The notes below the pieces were generated by a model, which ran no database searches, was not told the DNA's origin, and saw nothing but the letters and a program-made list of their open reading frames with translations. This document shows positions 43,141 through 50,174 of a stretch of 51,559 bases of DNA, one piece after another. Origin of the DNA: Lactococcus sp. dk101 (GTDB lineage: Bacteria > Bacillota > Bacilli > Lactobacillales > Streptococcaceae); NCBI RefSeq assembly GCF_009601055.1, contig NZ_WITI01000015.1, positions 1 to 51,559 on the forward strand, written 5' to 3'. Made by a program: the position numbers and the translations under genes. Within the stretch, counting starts at the first letter, position 1. Each line of letters opens with the position of its first letter.

Positions 43141-45147
43141 TTAGTCTTTTGCTTCATCAAGCGTTGTTGCTTTTTCGTTAGCTTTCTTAAATTTGGCATA
43201 AGCTTCGTCGTATTGTTTTTGGTCAACGACTTTATTTTGAAGTTTTGTATATTTGTAACGTGTTGTTGTTACACCATTCATAACTCCGGCTTGTCCATAA
43301 GCTGTAGAGAAAGGAACCACTTTAGAAAGTTTTGGAAGTCCACCGTCCGCTTGAACTGGGATTTGTACAAAACTATTCAAGAGATGTGCTTCTGCTTTCG
43401 CATACGCTGTGTATCGTTTGTCTAAATCTTTTGTATCAGTGTATTTGGCTGCATCGTCAAGCAATGTGTCATACTTATCGAGTCCAACTGCTTTAATTGC
43501 AGCTGTTTGTGCAGCACTTGATTTTTCAGTTTCAGTTCCTGTCAAACCAAGCGTTTGAAGCATATCACCATGACGGCTATCATAGATATTCAGATAGGTA
43601 GATGGATCGACATAGTCTGGTCCCCAACCTGAAGCTGTTGAAATATCAAAGTCAGATTGAGCACCTGATGTAGCCATGTAAGTCCCTGCATAGTATGAAT
43701 CTTGGTCTGTCAGGTAAAGGTCAATCACAACATTGTCTTTTCCAAGTGTTGATTCGATTGATTCTTTCAATGATTTTGCTTCGTTGATCAAAAGAGTTGA
43801 ACTTTGATCTTGTGGAAGATCCAAATGGATTGGGAATTGAACGCCTTCTTTTTCAAGTGCTGTTTTGGCCTTGTCAAATTCAGCCTTGGCAATTGTTGTG
43901 TTATAAGTACTGTTATTACCAGTCGTAATGTCTGTATCTTTCCATACAGATGAATCAAGACTGTCCAATTCAGATTTAACAGTATCTCCATAAGGTTTGC
44001 CGTCAATATTGACAAAGTTTGTTGGTACCAAGCTGTTACGGACTTTATTTTCCGCTCCATCTTTACCTGAAACTTGTGCCAAGTAGTCCACTCGGTTAAG
44101 TGAATAACTGATTGCTGCACGGAAATCACGGTTAAGAATGGCTTTCTTCGTTGATTCTTTTTCTTTGCTTTCTGTTTTCTTCGTCATCTTGTAAGATTGA
44201 CGGTTCAAGTTGAAAGTGATGTTATAAGTTGAAGAACCTGTCAAACTAAAGTTGACATCATCTTTATATGATTTTTCGACATCTTTGTAAGATGAATCAT
44301 TTGGATAGACAGTGGCTTCAGTATAAACATCTTTGTCAAATTGTTTAAAGAGGTTTCCAGGTTGTGAGCCGTCATAATAATTCAACTTGATGTTCTTGAT
44401 ATGCACGTTCTTTTTGTCCCAATATGAAGGGTTGGCTTTCATTTCGATGACTGATTTTGAAGTGAAGTTTGAAAGTGTGAATGGCCCGCTATATAGCAAG
44501 TTATCTGGTGAGGAAACTTTACCAAAATCTTCGCCCTTACTTTCCAAGAAATCAGAGTTGATTGGGAATAAAATTGAATAAGCTGTGAGAGAATTCCAGT
44601 ATGAAGCTGCTTCATTCAAATGATATGAAACTGTACCAGCTTCATCATCTGCTGTAATACCAACTTTTGAAAAATCTTTTGTCTTACCATTCACATAATC
44701 ATCTAAACCTTCGATCAAAGGTTGAACCAAGTAAAGCATGGTTGATTTTGTATCAACCGCGTGTTTCATCCCTGTCACAAAGTCAGAAGCCTTAATCGGT
44801 GCATAGGTTGAGCCATCTGCTTGCACCCAGTTAATGCCACTGCGCAATTTGTAAGTATAGGTTTTTCCGTCATCACTGACAGACCATGATTTGGCAAGCG
44901 CACCCACGTAATTTCCGTCAGGGTCATTTTCCATCAAACCGTCTTGGAAGTTTGAGTAAATTCCTGAATTGACGCTTTGGTTTGTTGACACATAGTCAAA
45001 AGTTGTTGGGTCTGTCGAATAGACATAAGTATAATTGGTTGGTGCATCTTCAGTTTTTTCTGTCGATGATTTACTTCCACAAGCGGTCAAAAGCACCGCC
45101 GCAGAAAGAACAGCAGCCGAAATTCCAAAAATTTTAGCTTTTTTCAT
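43141..45147 (-). CDS. oppA: Oligopeptide-binding lipoprotein (OppA/AmiA family)
   Basis: This 668-residue lipoprotein is the extracellular peptide-binding component. The signal peptide (MKKAKIFGISAAVLS...) ends in the lipobox LLTAC with the lipidated Cys, which the LspA encoded here would process. The mature protein has the SBP_bac_5 fold (DPTTFDYVSTNQSVNSGIYSNF, KLRSGINWVQADGS). The start at 45147 has GGAGG seven bases upstream; nine upstream codons lack signal features. It leads an operon with a CodY-like box in the promoter. A one-mismatch palindrome lies at 44869-44880. Confidence 0.95.
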   Translation of the reverse strand: MKKAKIFGISAAVLSAAVLLTACGSKSSTEKTEDAPTNYTYVYSTDPTTFDYVSTNQSVNSGIYSNFQDGLMENDPDGNYVGALAKSWSVSDDGKTYTYKLRSGINWVQADGSTYAPIKASDFVTGMKHAVDTKSTMLYLVQPLIEGLDDYVNGKTKDFSKVGITADDEAGTVSYHLNEAASYWNSLTAYSILFPINSDFLESKGEDFGKVSSPDNLLYSGPFTLSNFTSKSVIEMKANPSYWDKKNVHIKNIKLNYYDGSQPGNLFKQFDKDVYTEATVYPNDSSYKDVEKSYKDDVNFSLTGSSTYNITFNLNRQSYKMTKKTESKEKESTKKAILNRDFRAAISYSLNRVDYLAQVSGKDGAENKVRNSLVPTNFVNIDGKPYGDTVKSELDSLDSSVWKDTDITTGNNSTYNTTIAKAEFDKAKTALEKEGVQFPIHLDLPQDQSSTLLINEAKSLKESIESTLGKDNVVIDLYLTDQDSYYAGTYMATSGAQSDFDISTASGWGPDYVDPSTYLNIYDSRHGDMLQTLGLTGTETEKSSAAQTAAIKAVGLDKYDTLLDDAAKYTDTKDLDKRYTAYAKAEAHLLNSFVQIPVQADGGLPKLSKVVPFSTAYGQAGVMNGVTTTRYKYTKLQNKVVDQKQYDEAYAKFKKANEKATTLDEAKD

Positions 45148-45191
45148 TAAATTCCTCCAAAAAGTTCGTCTCATTTAGTAAGTTCATATTA

Positions 45192-45206
45192 AATTGTCTG
45201 AAAATT
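45192..45206 (-). promoter_or_regulatory. CodY-like box in the opp leader
   Basis: On the minus strand AATTTTCAGACAATT matches the CodY consensus AATTTTCWGAAAATT at 14 of 15 positions. It lies just downstream of the predicted start site, a repressing position. CodY control of oligopeptide permeases is established in lactococci. Confidence 0.65.
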
Positions 45207-45218
45207 ACTATTTTTTAT

Positions 45219-45247
45219 ATTCTATACAAAATTTTTATAAAAATCAA
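45219..45247 (-). promoter_or_regulatory. Promoter of the opp operon
   Basis: On the minus strand TTGATT (45247-45242) and TAGAAT (45224-45219) are 17 bp apart. A 45-bp all-A/T palindrome abuts it upstream. Confidence 0.7.
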
Positions 45248-45250
45248 GCA

Positions 45251-45295
45251 TAAAATAATAAATTTATTAAATTTTTTAATAAATTTATTATTTTA
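45251..45295. repeat. 45-bp perfect A/T palindrome upstream of the opp promoter
   Basis: Two 21-base arms (45251-45271 and 45275-45295) are perfect inverted repeats around a three-base centre, and consist only of A and T. It ends four bases before the -35 box. It could be an UP-type or cruciform element, or the target of an AT-binding protein. Confidence 0.8.
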
Positions 45296-45345
45296 TAACA
45301 ATTCGCACATTTCTTTCTATAAAAGGTCCTATTTTTGGACAAAAA

Positions 45346-45371
45346 AAAGACCTTGTCAATGCTGACAAAAG
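45346..45371 (-). terminator. Terminator of the small-gene cluster, built on a palindrome variant
   Basis: On the minus strand TTGTCAGCATTGACAA (a one-mismatch palindrome copy, GTCAATGCTGAC at 45355-45366 on plus) is followed by GG and nine-plus pyrimidines, mostly T. It closes the transcript of the small genes. Confidence 0.7.
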
Positions 45372-45375
45372 CCTT

Positions 45376-45534
45376 TTATGCTGTATAACTTGCGATTTTT
45401 TCAACGATGTCACTAGATTTTATTTCATAAGTTTCATCAAACTTATCCTCTGCATAAAAATTATCATCATCATGTACAATCAGTATCGTGACAATTTTAT
45501 TATTCTTTAATTTTACTACATCTAATTCTTTCAT
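45376..45534 (-). CDS. Small acidic protein (52 aa), possibly DUF4926-like
   Basis: This 52-residue reading frame begins MKELDVVKLKNNKIVTILIV and has acidic, aromatic runs (HDDDNFYAEDKFDE). AAGGA lies six bases upstream, and a terminator follows. The pattern LDVVxLK...VTIL is like DUF4926-type small beta proteins, often found beside contact toxins as immunity-like genes; the next gene upstream shows a related pattern. Function is not established. It was found by reading the sequence for short frames with ribosome binding sites. Confidence 0.6.
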   Translation of the reverse strand: MKELDVVKLKNNKIVTILIVHDDDNFYAEDKFDETYEIKSSDIVEKIASYTA

Positions 45535-45601
45535 GTGTTATCCTTATCCGAGACCAACTGTATAAGAAACTTGATTACTAGCAATCATTTATTTTTCAAT
45601 C

Positions 45602-45790
45602 TTATAAATTCAATTTACCATTTTTTAAATTGGTTAGATTTTTTTCAATGTCACTAAATGGAACAGTTGGCAAAATCAAATCATCATCGTCAGTCGCTTC
45701 AAACATAAAATTTTTATCATCAAAAATTTCAACGACCCAGCCTTTTTGACCATTTTTAAGCTCGACATAATCATATTGTTTTATTTTCAT
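45602..45790 (-). CDS. Small protein (62 aa), DUF4926-like
   Basis: This 62-residue protein begins MKIKQYDYVELKNGQKGWVVEIFDD. The motif D-V/Y-V-x-L-K-x-G-x-x-G-x-V-V-E-I is that of DUF4926 small SH3-like proteins. GGAGG lies six bases before the second of two adjacent ATG codons. It is in a row of four small genes. It resembles small immunity-type proteins, but no toxin gene is adjacent. Confidence 0.65.
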   Translation of the reverse strand: MKIKQYDYVELKNGQKGWVVEIFDDKNFMFEATDDDDLILPTVPFSDIEKNLTNLKNGKLNL

Positions 45791-45821
45791 CATTTGCCTC
45801 CGTGTGCAATTCTAACAAAGC

Positions 45822-46028
45822 TTAAATCAATTCTATTTTTTTAATTTCATTAGGATAGAACACAACAGGCTGCCCTTGTAGTTTCCCTGACTCTGGTGTG
45901 ATACAAATATATTCGCCTTCGTCATCATTATCAGCACTGGTAGTATAGTCTGAAACTCTACCAATCCAAATTTTATTTTCGATGCTAACGATTTTGACTC
46001 TCTTTGCAAGATAATCAACAATTTCCAT
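45822..46028 (-). CDS. Small LSM/SH3-like protein (68 aa)
   Basis: This 68-residue protein begins MEIVDYLAKRVKIVSIENKIWIGRV and ends YPNEIKKIELI, a layout typical of small Sm-like beta-barrel proteins of Firmicutes that are often called immunity proteins. GGAGGAG precedes the ATG by seven bases. It overlaps the stop of the preceding gene by 14 bp, so the two are translated together. Function is unknown. Confidence 0.7.
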   Translation of the reverse strand: MEIVDYLAKRVKIVSIENKIWIGRVSDYTTSADNDDEGEYICITPESGKLQGQPVVFYPNEIKKIELI

Positions 46029-46257
46029 TGGTTTTCTCCTCCAATTTTCTCATGATATATTCGAGTGATTCTTTTTCGCTGAGTTGGTCAAACATATTAA
46101 ATTTATAATCGTAAGGCATAAGATAATCGTTAATATTTATATCAGCTGGTTTCCAAGTTTTGTCTTGAAAATCAAACATATCACAAATACGATTTTGAAA
46201 GTCGAAATTGATGATTTTTCCTTCGTTCAATTTATCTTTAAGTTTATAATATCCCAT
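46015..46257 (-). CDS. Hypothetical small acidic protein (80 aa)
   Basis: This 80-residue protein (MGYYKLKDKLNEGKIINFDF...) is acidic and aromatic-rich, with no recognised domain. The start at 46257 has GGGGGAT upstream; a GTG start at 46290 would extend it over the likely promoter. It is the first of four small genes on the minus strand. Its ending (EEKTNGNC) overlaps the next gene. Confidence 0.6.
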   Translation of the reverse strand: MGYYKLKDKLNEGKIINFDFQNRICDMFDFQDKTWKPADININDYLMPYDYKFNMFDQLSEKESLEYIMRKLEEKTNGNC

Positions 46258-46273
46258 TTTTATCCCCCAGCTT

Positions 46274-46279
46274 AGTATA
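46274..46279 (-). promoter_or_regulatory. Possible -10 of the small-gene cluster
   Basis: TATACT on the minus strand, 16 bp before the 80-aa ORF; the -35 is weak. Confidence 0.4.
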
Positions 46280-46316
46280 TCATATCTCACGCACTTTTTG
46301 TATTTTATTTAAAACA

Positions 46317-46345
46317 AAAAAAGAACAGGAAACCTGTTCTTTCTA
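46317..46345 (-). terminator. Terminator of the fru operon
   Basis: AAGAACAGG pairs with CCTGTTCTT around three bases and is followed on the minus strand by a T-run, shortly after the fruA stop. Confidence 0.85.
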
Positions 46346-46353
46346 TTTTTTTC

Positions 46354-48270
46354 TTATGCTTTAACTTTTTTCAATGCACCAAACAAGACGCCTGAGATTA
46401 CTGCTCCGATAAGGATAAAGAGCAGATAGAGGAATGGGTTGTTTGTCAAGGCAAGAACGAAAATTCCGCCGTGAGGTGCCATCAATTTGATATTGGCAAG
46501 TCCTGTCAATCCACCAGCAACGGCAGCACCAACAAAGAATGATGGGATTGCACGTGCAGGGTCAGCAGCAGCAAATGGAATTGAACCTTCTGTGATAAAT
46601 GACAAGCCCATAACGATATTTGTCAAACCTGAGTTACGTTCTTCTTTGGTAAATTTATTTTTGAACAAGAGTACAGCAACAGTTGTTGCAAGTGGTGGAA
46701 CCATCCCACCAGCCATAACGCTGGCCATGATTACTGATCCACCTGTTGCAACTGTTGAAGCAAGTGTTCCTGTCGCAAAGATGTAGGCAGCTTTATTGAT
46801 TGGGCCACCAAGGTCAATGGCCATCATTCCACCAACAACAATACCAAGAAGGAGTGCTGATGATCCTGACAAGCTGTTCAAGAAATTGCTCAATGCAACG
46901 TTGACGCTTGCCATTGGAATATTGATGAACAACATGATAAATCCGGTAATGGCTGTCCCAAGCAATGGGTAAAGTAAGATTGCTTTGATTCCTTCTAAAG
47001 AATTTGGCAATTTAGAAAAGGCTTTGCGAAGCAAGAGAATGACACCACCAGCAATGAACCCACCGACCAATGCACCCAAGAAACCTGAAGGAATCATTTT
47101 AGCAGCATCTAATTTTCCAAAAGCCATTCCGCTTGAAGCCATTGAACCAGCTACGAAACCTGCTACAAGCCCCGGACGGTCAGCGATTGAATTCGCAATA
47201 TAACCTGACAGGACTGGGAGCATGAAGGCAAATGCTGCACCCCCGATGTTTTTAAAGTAAGCTGCAATAGGGTGATAGACCCCAAGATTTGCCAACTGGT
47301 CATGAGGGACACCAAGGGATTGGTCAATCAAGAAGGCAAGTGCAATCAAAATCCCACCACCAACAACGAATGGCAACATTGCAGAAACGCCACCCATCAA
47401 ATGTTTGTAAAATGCTTTTCCGAGTCCTTGTTTTTCGCCGCTGTCATCGCTGACAACTGCTTGACCATTTCCTTTATAAACTGGCGCTGTTTCTGACAAA
47501 GCCGCGTTAATCAAATCTTCTGGATGACGAATGCCTTCAGCAACAGGTTTTGAAATCAAGTGTTTTCCTGCGAAACGTGGCATGTCCACTTTCTTATCTG
47601 CTGCAATGATAACACCATCCGCTTTTTCAATATCAGCAGCCGTTAATTTGTTGCCAACACCTTTAGCACCGTTTGTTTCAACTTTGATGGCGATACCCAT
47701 TTTTGCAGCTGTCTTTTTGAGAGATTCTTCTGCCATATAAGTATGTGCAATCCCTGTTGTACAAGCAGTAACAGCTACCAAGAACTTGTCAGAGCTGACA
47801 GGGAGTTCGATTTCATCTTCTTCTTTTTTGATGAACAAATTAGAAATTTCATCAGCTGATCTTGCAGCCAAAAGTTTGTCTTTGAAGCCGTCTTGCAACA
47901 AGAATTTTGACAATTCAGCAAGGGCAGCCAAATGCGTGTCGTTTGCCCCTTCTGGTGCCGCAATCATAAAGAAGACTTGTGCTGGCTGACCATCAAGTGA
48001 GGCATAATCAACACCTGCTTGACTTCGTGCAAACAAGACAACCGCTTCTTTGACTGCACCATTTTTTGAGTGAGGCATGGCAATTCCATCGCCAAGACCT
48101 GTTGACGTTTGTGCTTCACGCGCCAAAATCCCAGCTTTAAACGTTGCAAAATCAGTGACAAAACCTGTTTCAACTAATTGATTAACCATTTCATCAATGG
48201 CAGCTTCTTTTGTTGTTGATTTTAGATCTAAAATCATAACTTTTTTGTTTAATAAATCTTTGATTTCCAA
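46354..48270 (-). CDS. fruA: PTS fructose transporter subunit EIIABC
   Basis: This 638-residue phosphotransferase permease imports fructose as fructose-1-phosphate. EIIA (about 1-150) has the phosphohistidine in IAMPHSKN. EIIB (about 163-260) has the Cys in ACTTGIAHTYMAEE. EIIC (about 285-635) is polytopic with AIDLGGPINKAAY and EGSIPFAAADP. The start is TTG at 48270 behind AAGGAGG seven bases upstream. An exact GTCAGAGCTGAC (47788-47799) is read as VSSD in the linker between EIIA and EIIB, where residues are unconstrained. Confidence 0.96.
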   Translation of the reverse strand: MEIKDLLNKKVMILDLKSTTKEAAIDEMVNQLVETGFVTDFATFKAGILAREAQTSTGLGDGIAMPHSKNGAVKEAVVLFARSQAGVDYASLDGQPAQVFFMIAAPEGANDTHLAALAELSKFLLQDGFKDKLLAARSADEISNLFIKKEEDEIELPVSSDKFLVAVTACTTGIAHTYMAEESLKKTAAKMGIAIKVETNGAKGVGNKLTAADIEKADGVIIAADKKVDMPRFAGKHLISKPVAEGIRHPEDLINAALSETAPVYKGNGQAVVSDDSGEKQGLGKAFYKHLMGGVSAMLPFVVGGGILIALAFLIDQSLGVPHDQLANLGVYHPIAAYFKNIGGAAFAFMLPVLSGYIANSIADRPGLVAGFVAGSMASSGMAFGKLDAAKMIPSGFLGALVGGFIAGGVILLLRKAFSKLPNSLEGIKAILLYPLLGTAITGFIMLFINIPMASVNVALSNFLNSLSGSSALLLGIVVGGMMAIDLGGPINKAAYIFATGTLASTVATGGSVIMASVMAGGMVPPLATTVAVLLFKNKFTKEERNSGLTNIVMGLSFITEGSIPFAAADPARAIPSFFVGAAVAGGLTGLANIKLMAPHGGIFVLALTNNPFLYLLFILIGAVISGVLFGALKKVKA

Positions 48271-48288
48271 GAGAAATCCTCCTTATTG

Positions 48289-49206
48289 TTAATTTATTTT
48301 TTCAATTTTTATTTGGTCGAAGCATGACGTAAGAAAGGCTTCTGTTGGCATGTCATCTGAGAAAACTTTTGCTGTTCCACAAGCCACTCCTTGCTTGAAG
48401 GACTTGAGTGGATCTTGTGATTTAGACCATTCAGCGATAAATCCTGCCACTGTCGAGTCACCAGCACCAACTGAATTTTTGATGGTGTTTTTCACAGGTG
48501 CGGCAAAATAAACATCTTCCTTGCTAAAGAGTAAAGCCCCGTCGCCCGCCATTGACACCATGACATTTTTTGCGCCCATCTCAAGTAATTTTTTACCATA
48601 AGGAATGATCTCTTTCATCTCATTGAATGTGACATCAAAAATGGCTTCTAACTCTTCGCGGTTAGGCTTAACAACCAATGGTTTTTGCGCCAATGTGCGA
48701 AGCAACTTTTGACCGTCCACATCAATGGCGAAATTAGCACCTTTGGAAACAATTTTTTCAATCAATACTTCATAAAAGGTATCACCTAAACTTTTTGGTG
48801 CCGTTCCTGCCAAGGCAACAATATCGTTAGCTTGCAAGAGGTCAAATTTTGCTAAAAAGCGTTCAATGTCTTCTGCGGTCAAGTCCGGTCCAGCAGCATC
48901 AAGACTGGTTTCTGAAGCGGCTGTCTTAAGTTTGACATTGACACGAGATTGGCCTTGAATTTCTGTGAAATCTGTTTGAATCCCTTGGGTAATCAGACTA
49001 TCTTTGATGGCTTGTCCTGTAAAACCGCCGATAAAGCCTAACGCTGTATTTTCCGTTTTTAACAAGGACAACATTCTACTTTCCATAATGCCTTTGCCAC
49101 CCGGTGTCATTCGCGTGACTTTCGTCCGATTGACATCCCCGATTTCGACTCTGTCATAAGCCATAAAATAATCAAGGGCTGGGTTCAATGTTACTGTGTA
49201 AATCAT
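48289..49206 (-). CDS. fruK: 1-phosphofructokinase
   Basis: This 305-residue PfkB-family kinase converts fructose-1-phosphate to fructose-1,6-bisphosphate. It has the N-terminal TVTLNPALDYF and PGGKGI motifs and the catalytic GAGDSTVAGF anion hole with Asp. AGGAG lies six bases before the ATG. It lies between fruR and fruA, 18 bp from fruA. The segment after PGGKGI (MESRML) differs from the usual NVSRVL. A repeat element sits between it and fruR. Confidence 0.95.
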   Translation of the reverse strand: MIYTVTLNPALDYFMAYDRVEIGDVNRTKVTRMTPGGKGIMESRMLSLLKTENTALGFIGGFTGQAIKDSLITQGIQTDFTEIQGQSRVNVKLKTAASETSLDAAGPDLTAEDIERFLAKFDLLQANDIVALAGTAPKSLGDTFYEVLIEKIVSKGANFAIDVDGQKLLRTLAQKPLVVKPNREELEAIFDVTFNEMKEIIPYGKKLLEMGAKNVMVSMAGDGALLFSKEDVYFAAPVKNTIKNSVGAGDSTVAGFIAEWSKSQDPLKSFKQGVACGTAKVFSDDMPTEAFLTSCFDQIKIEKIN

Positions 49207-49217
49207 TCATCTTCTCC

Positions 49218-49354
49218 TATACTGCACTAACTAAAAAACAGTTTGCTTTTTAGTTAGGCTGCTCGCGCAGCTTTCCTTATTCGCTCACCGCTCCAAGGGC
49301 AGTCATTTGCAGACTAACTAATAAAATCTTAACGATTTTAAAGTTAGCCTAGTA
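49218..49354. repeat. Intergenic repeat element, copy B (MITE-like)
   Basis: This is about 137 bp between fruK and fruR with terminal inverted repeats: left TATACTGCACTAACT (49218-49232) and, reverse-complemented, right TATACTAGGCTAACT (49354-49340) match at 12 of 15. Inside are AACTAAAAA...TTTTTAGTT and blocks shared with copy A (TATTCGCT, ACCGCTCCA). The right repeat encodes the last two codons and stop of fruR. See finding. Confidence 0.65.
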
Positions 49355-50053
49355 TATTTCGTCTGTGATAATTTCAATTTCTTCCGCTGATGCAAAACAA
49401 ACAAAGCTGCGTTGGCCAATTTTACTTTTATCAATCAACAAATAAGAACTGTCCGCTTGTAAAATCGCTGTCCGCTTGACTGCCGCTTCTTCCGTATCTG
49501 GTGTCATGGCTCCATTTTCTGGGTCGTAACCATTGGCGCCGATAAAAGCAACATTGAAGCGATAATTTTTCAACTGATTGATTGCCTGTCCACCGATAAC
49601 TGAGTCAGTACTTTTTTTGATGAGTCCACCTAAAATATATACCCTAATCTGCTCGTTAATCAATAATGAGGCGTGTGTCACCGAATTGGTAACCACCGTT
49701 ACTTTCATCTTTAAACCATTTAGCTCGGCAATCAAAGCACCTGTTGAGGTCCCCGCATCCAAATAAATGGTATCGCCATTGGCAATTTTTTTGAGGGCCT
49801 TTTTGGCAATGTTTTGCTTTTCTTGAACGTTTTTGGTAGATTTTTCAAAATAAGACAACTCATCGGAAAAATCCTGAATGAGTTCTGCACCGCCATGAAT
49901 TCTTCTTAGGCGTTGTTCTTCTTCCAATTCATTCAAATCCCGTCGTATTGTTGACGCAGAGGACTCTGTCAGCTCTTGCAATTCTTCTAATGTTGCCCTT
50001 TGCTTCTGGTTGAGAAATTCTAAAATAATCATTTTTCGGTCATTTGCTAAAAT
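49349..50053 (-). CDS. fruR: DeoR-family fructose operon repressor, probable ATT start
   Basis: This 234-residue regulator has an N-terminal winged helix (RATLEELQELTESSASTIRRDLNELEE, RRIHGGAEL) and a C-terminal sugar-phosphate domain (YLDAGTSTGALI, KMKVTVVTNS). Reading from the ATG at 50032 removes the first part of the usual DeoR N-terminus. The codons upstream give I-L-A-N-D-R-K-M-I-I-L-E-F-L, which fits the family start M-L-x-x-E-R-K-x-I-I-L-E-x-L if the ATT at 50051-50053 is read as Met. AGGAGG lies exactly eight bases upstream of that ATT and 29 from the ATG. An ATG-to-ATT error or mutation is the alternative. Confidence 0.88.
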   Translation of the reverse strand: MLANDRKMIILEFLNQKQRATLEELQELTESSASTIRRDLNELEEEQRLRRIHGGAELIQDFSDELSYFEKSTKNVQEKQNIAKKALKKIANGDTIYLDAGTSTGALIAELNGLKMKVTVVTNSVTHASLLINEQIRVYILGGLIKKSTDSVIGGQAINQLKNYRFNVAFIGANGYDPENGAMTPDTEEAAVKRTAILQADSSYLLIDKSKIGQRSFVCFASAEEIEIITDEIY

Positions 50054-50086
50054 TGTAATCGCCTCCTTGAAATCACTTACATTTTA

Positions 50087-50114
50087 ATTATACACTTTTA
50101 TTTTTCAAAATCAA
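50087..50114 (-). promoter_or_regulatory. Promoter of fruRKA
   Basis: On the minus strand TTGATT (50114-50109) and TATAAT (50092-50087) are 16 bp apart. Confidence 0.7.
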
Positions 50115-50137
50115 CCAAAAACTATCATTTTTTATCA

Positions 50138-50166
50138 AAAAAAAATAACTTGTTAAAAGTTATTTT
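50138..50166 (-). terminator. Terminator of the M20 amidohydrolase gene
   Basis: AAAATAACTT pairs with AAGTTATTTT over a small loop and is followed on the minus strand by a run of T, eight bases past the stop. Confidence 0.8.
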
Positions 50167-50174
50167 CGTTTCTT

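Noticed and set aside
45541-45601. Terminator between the 62-aa and 52-aa genes
   Set aside because: TGATTGCTAGTAATCA is a short hairpin without T-run, and the genes are probably cotranscribed.
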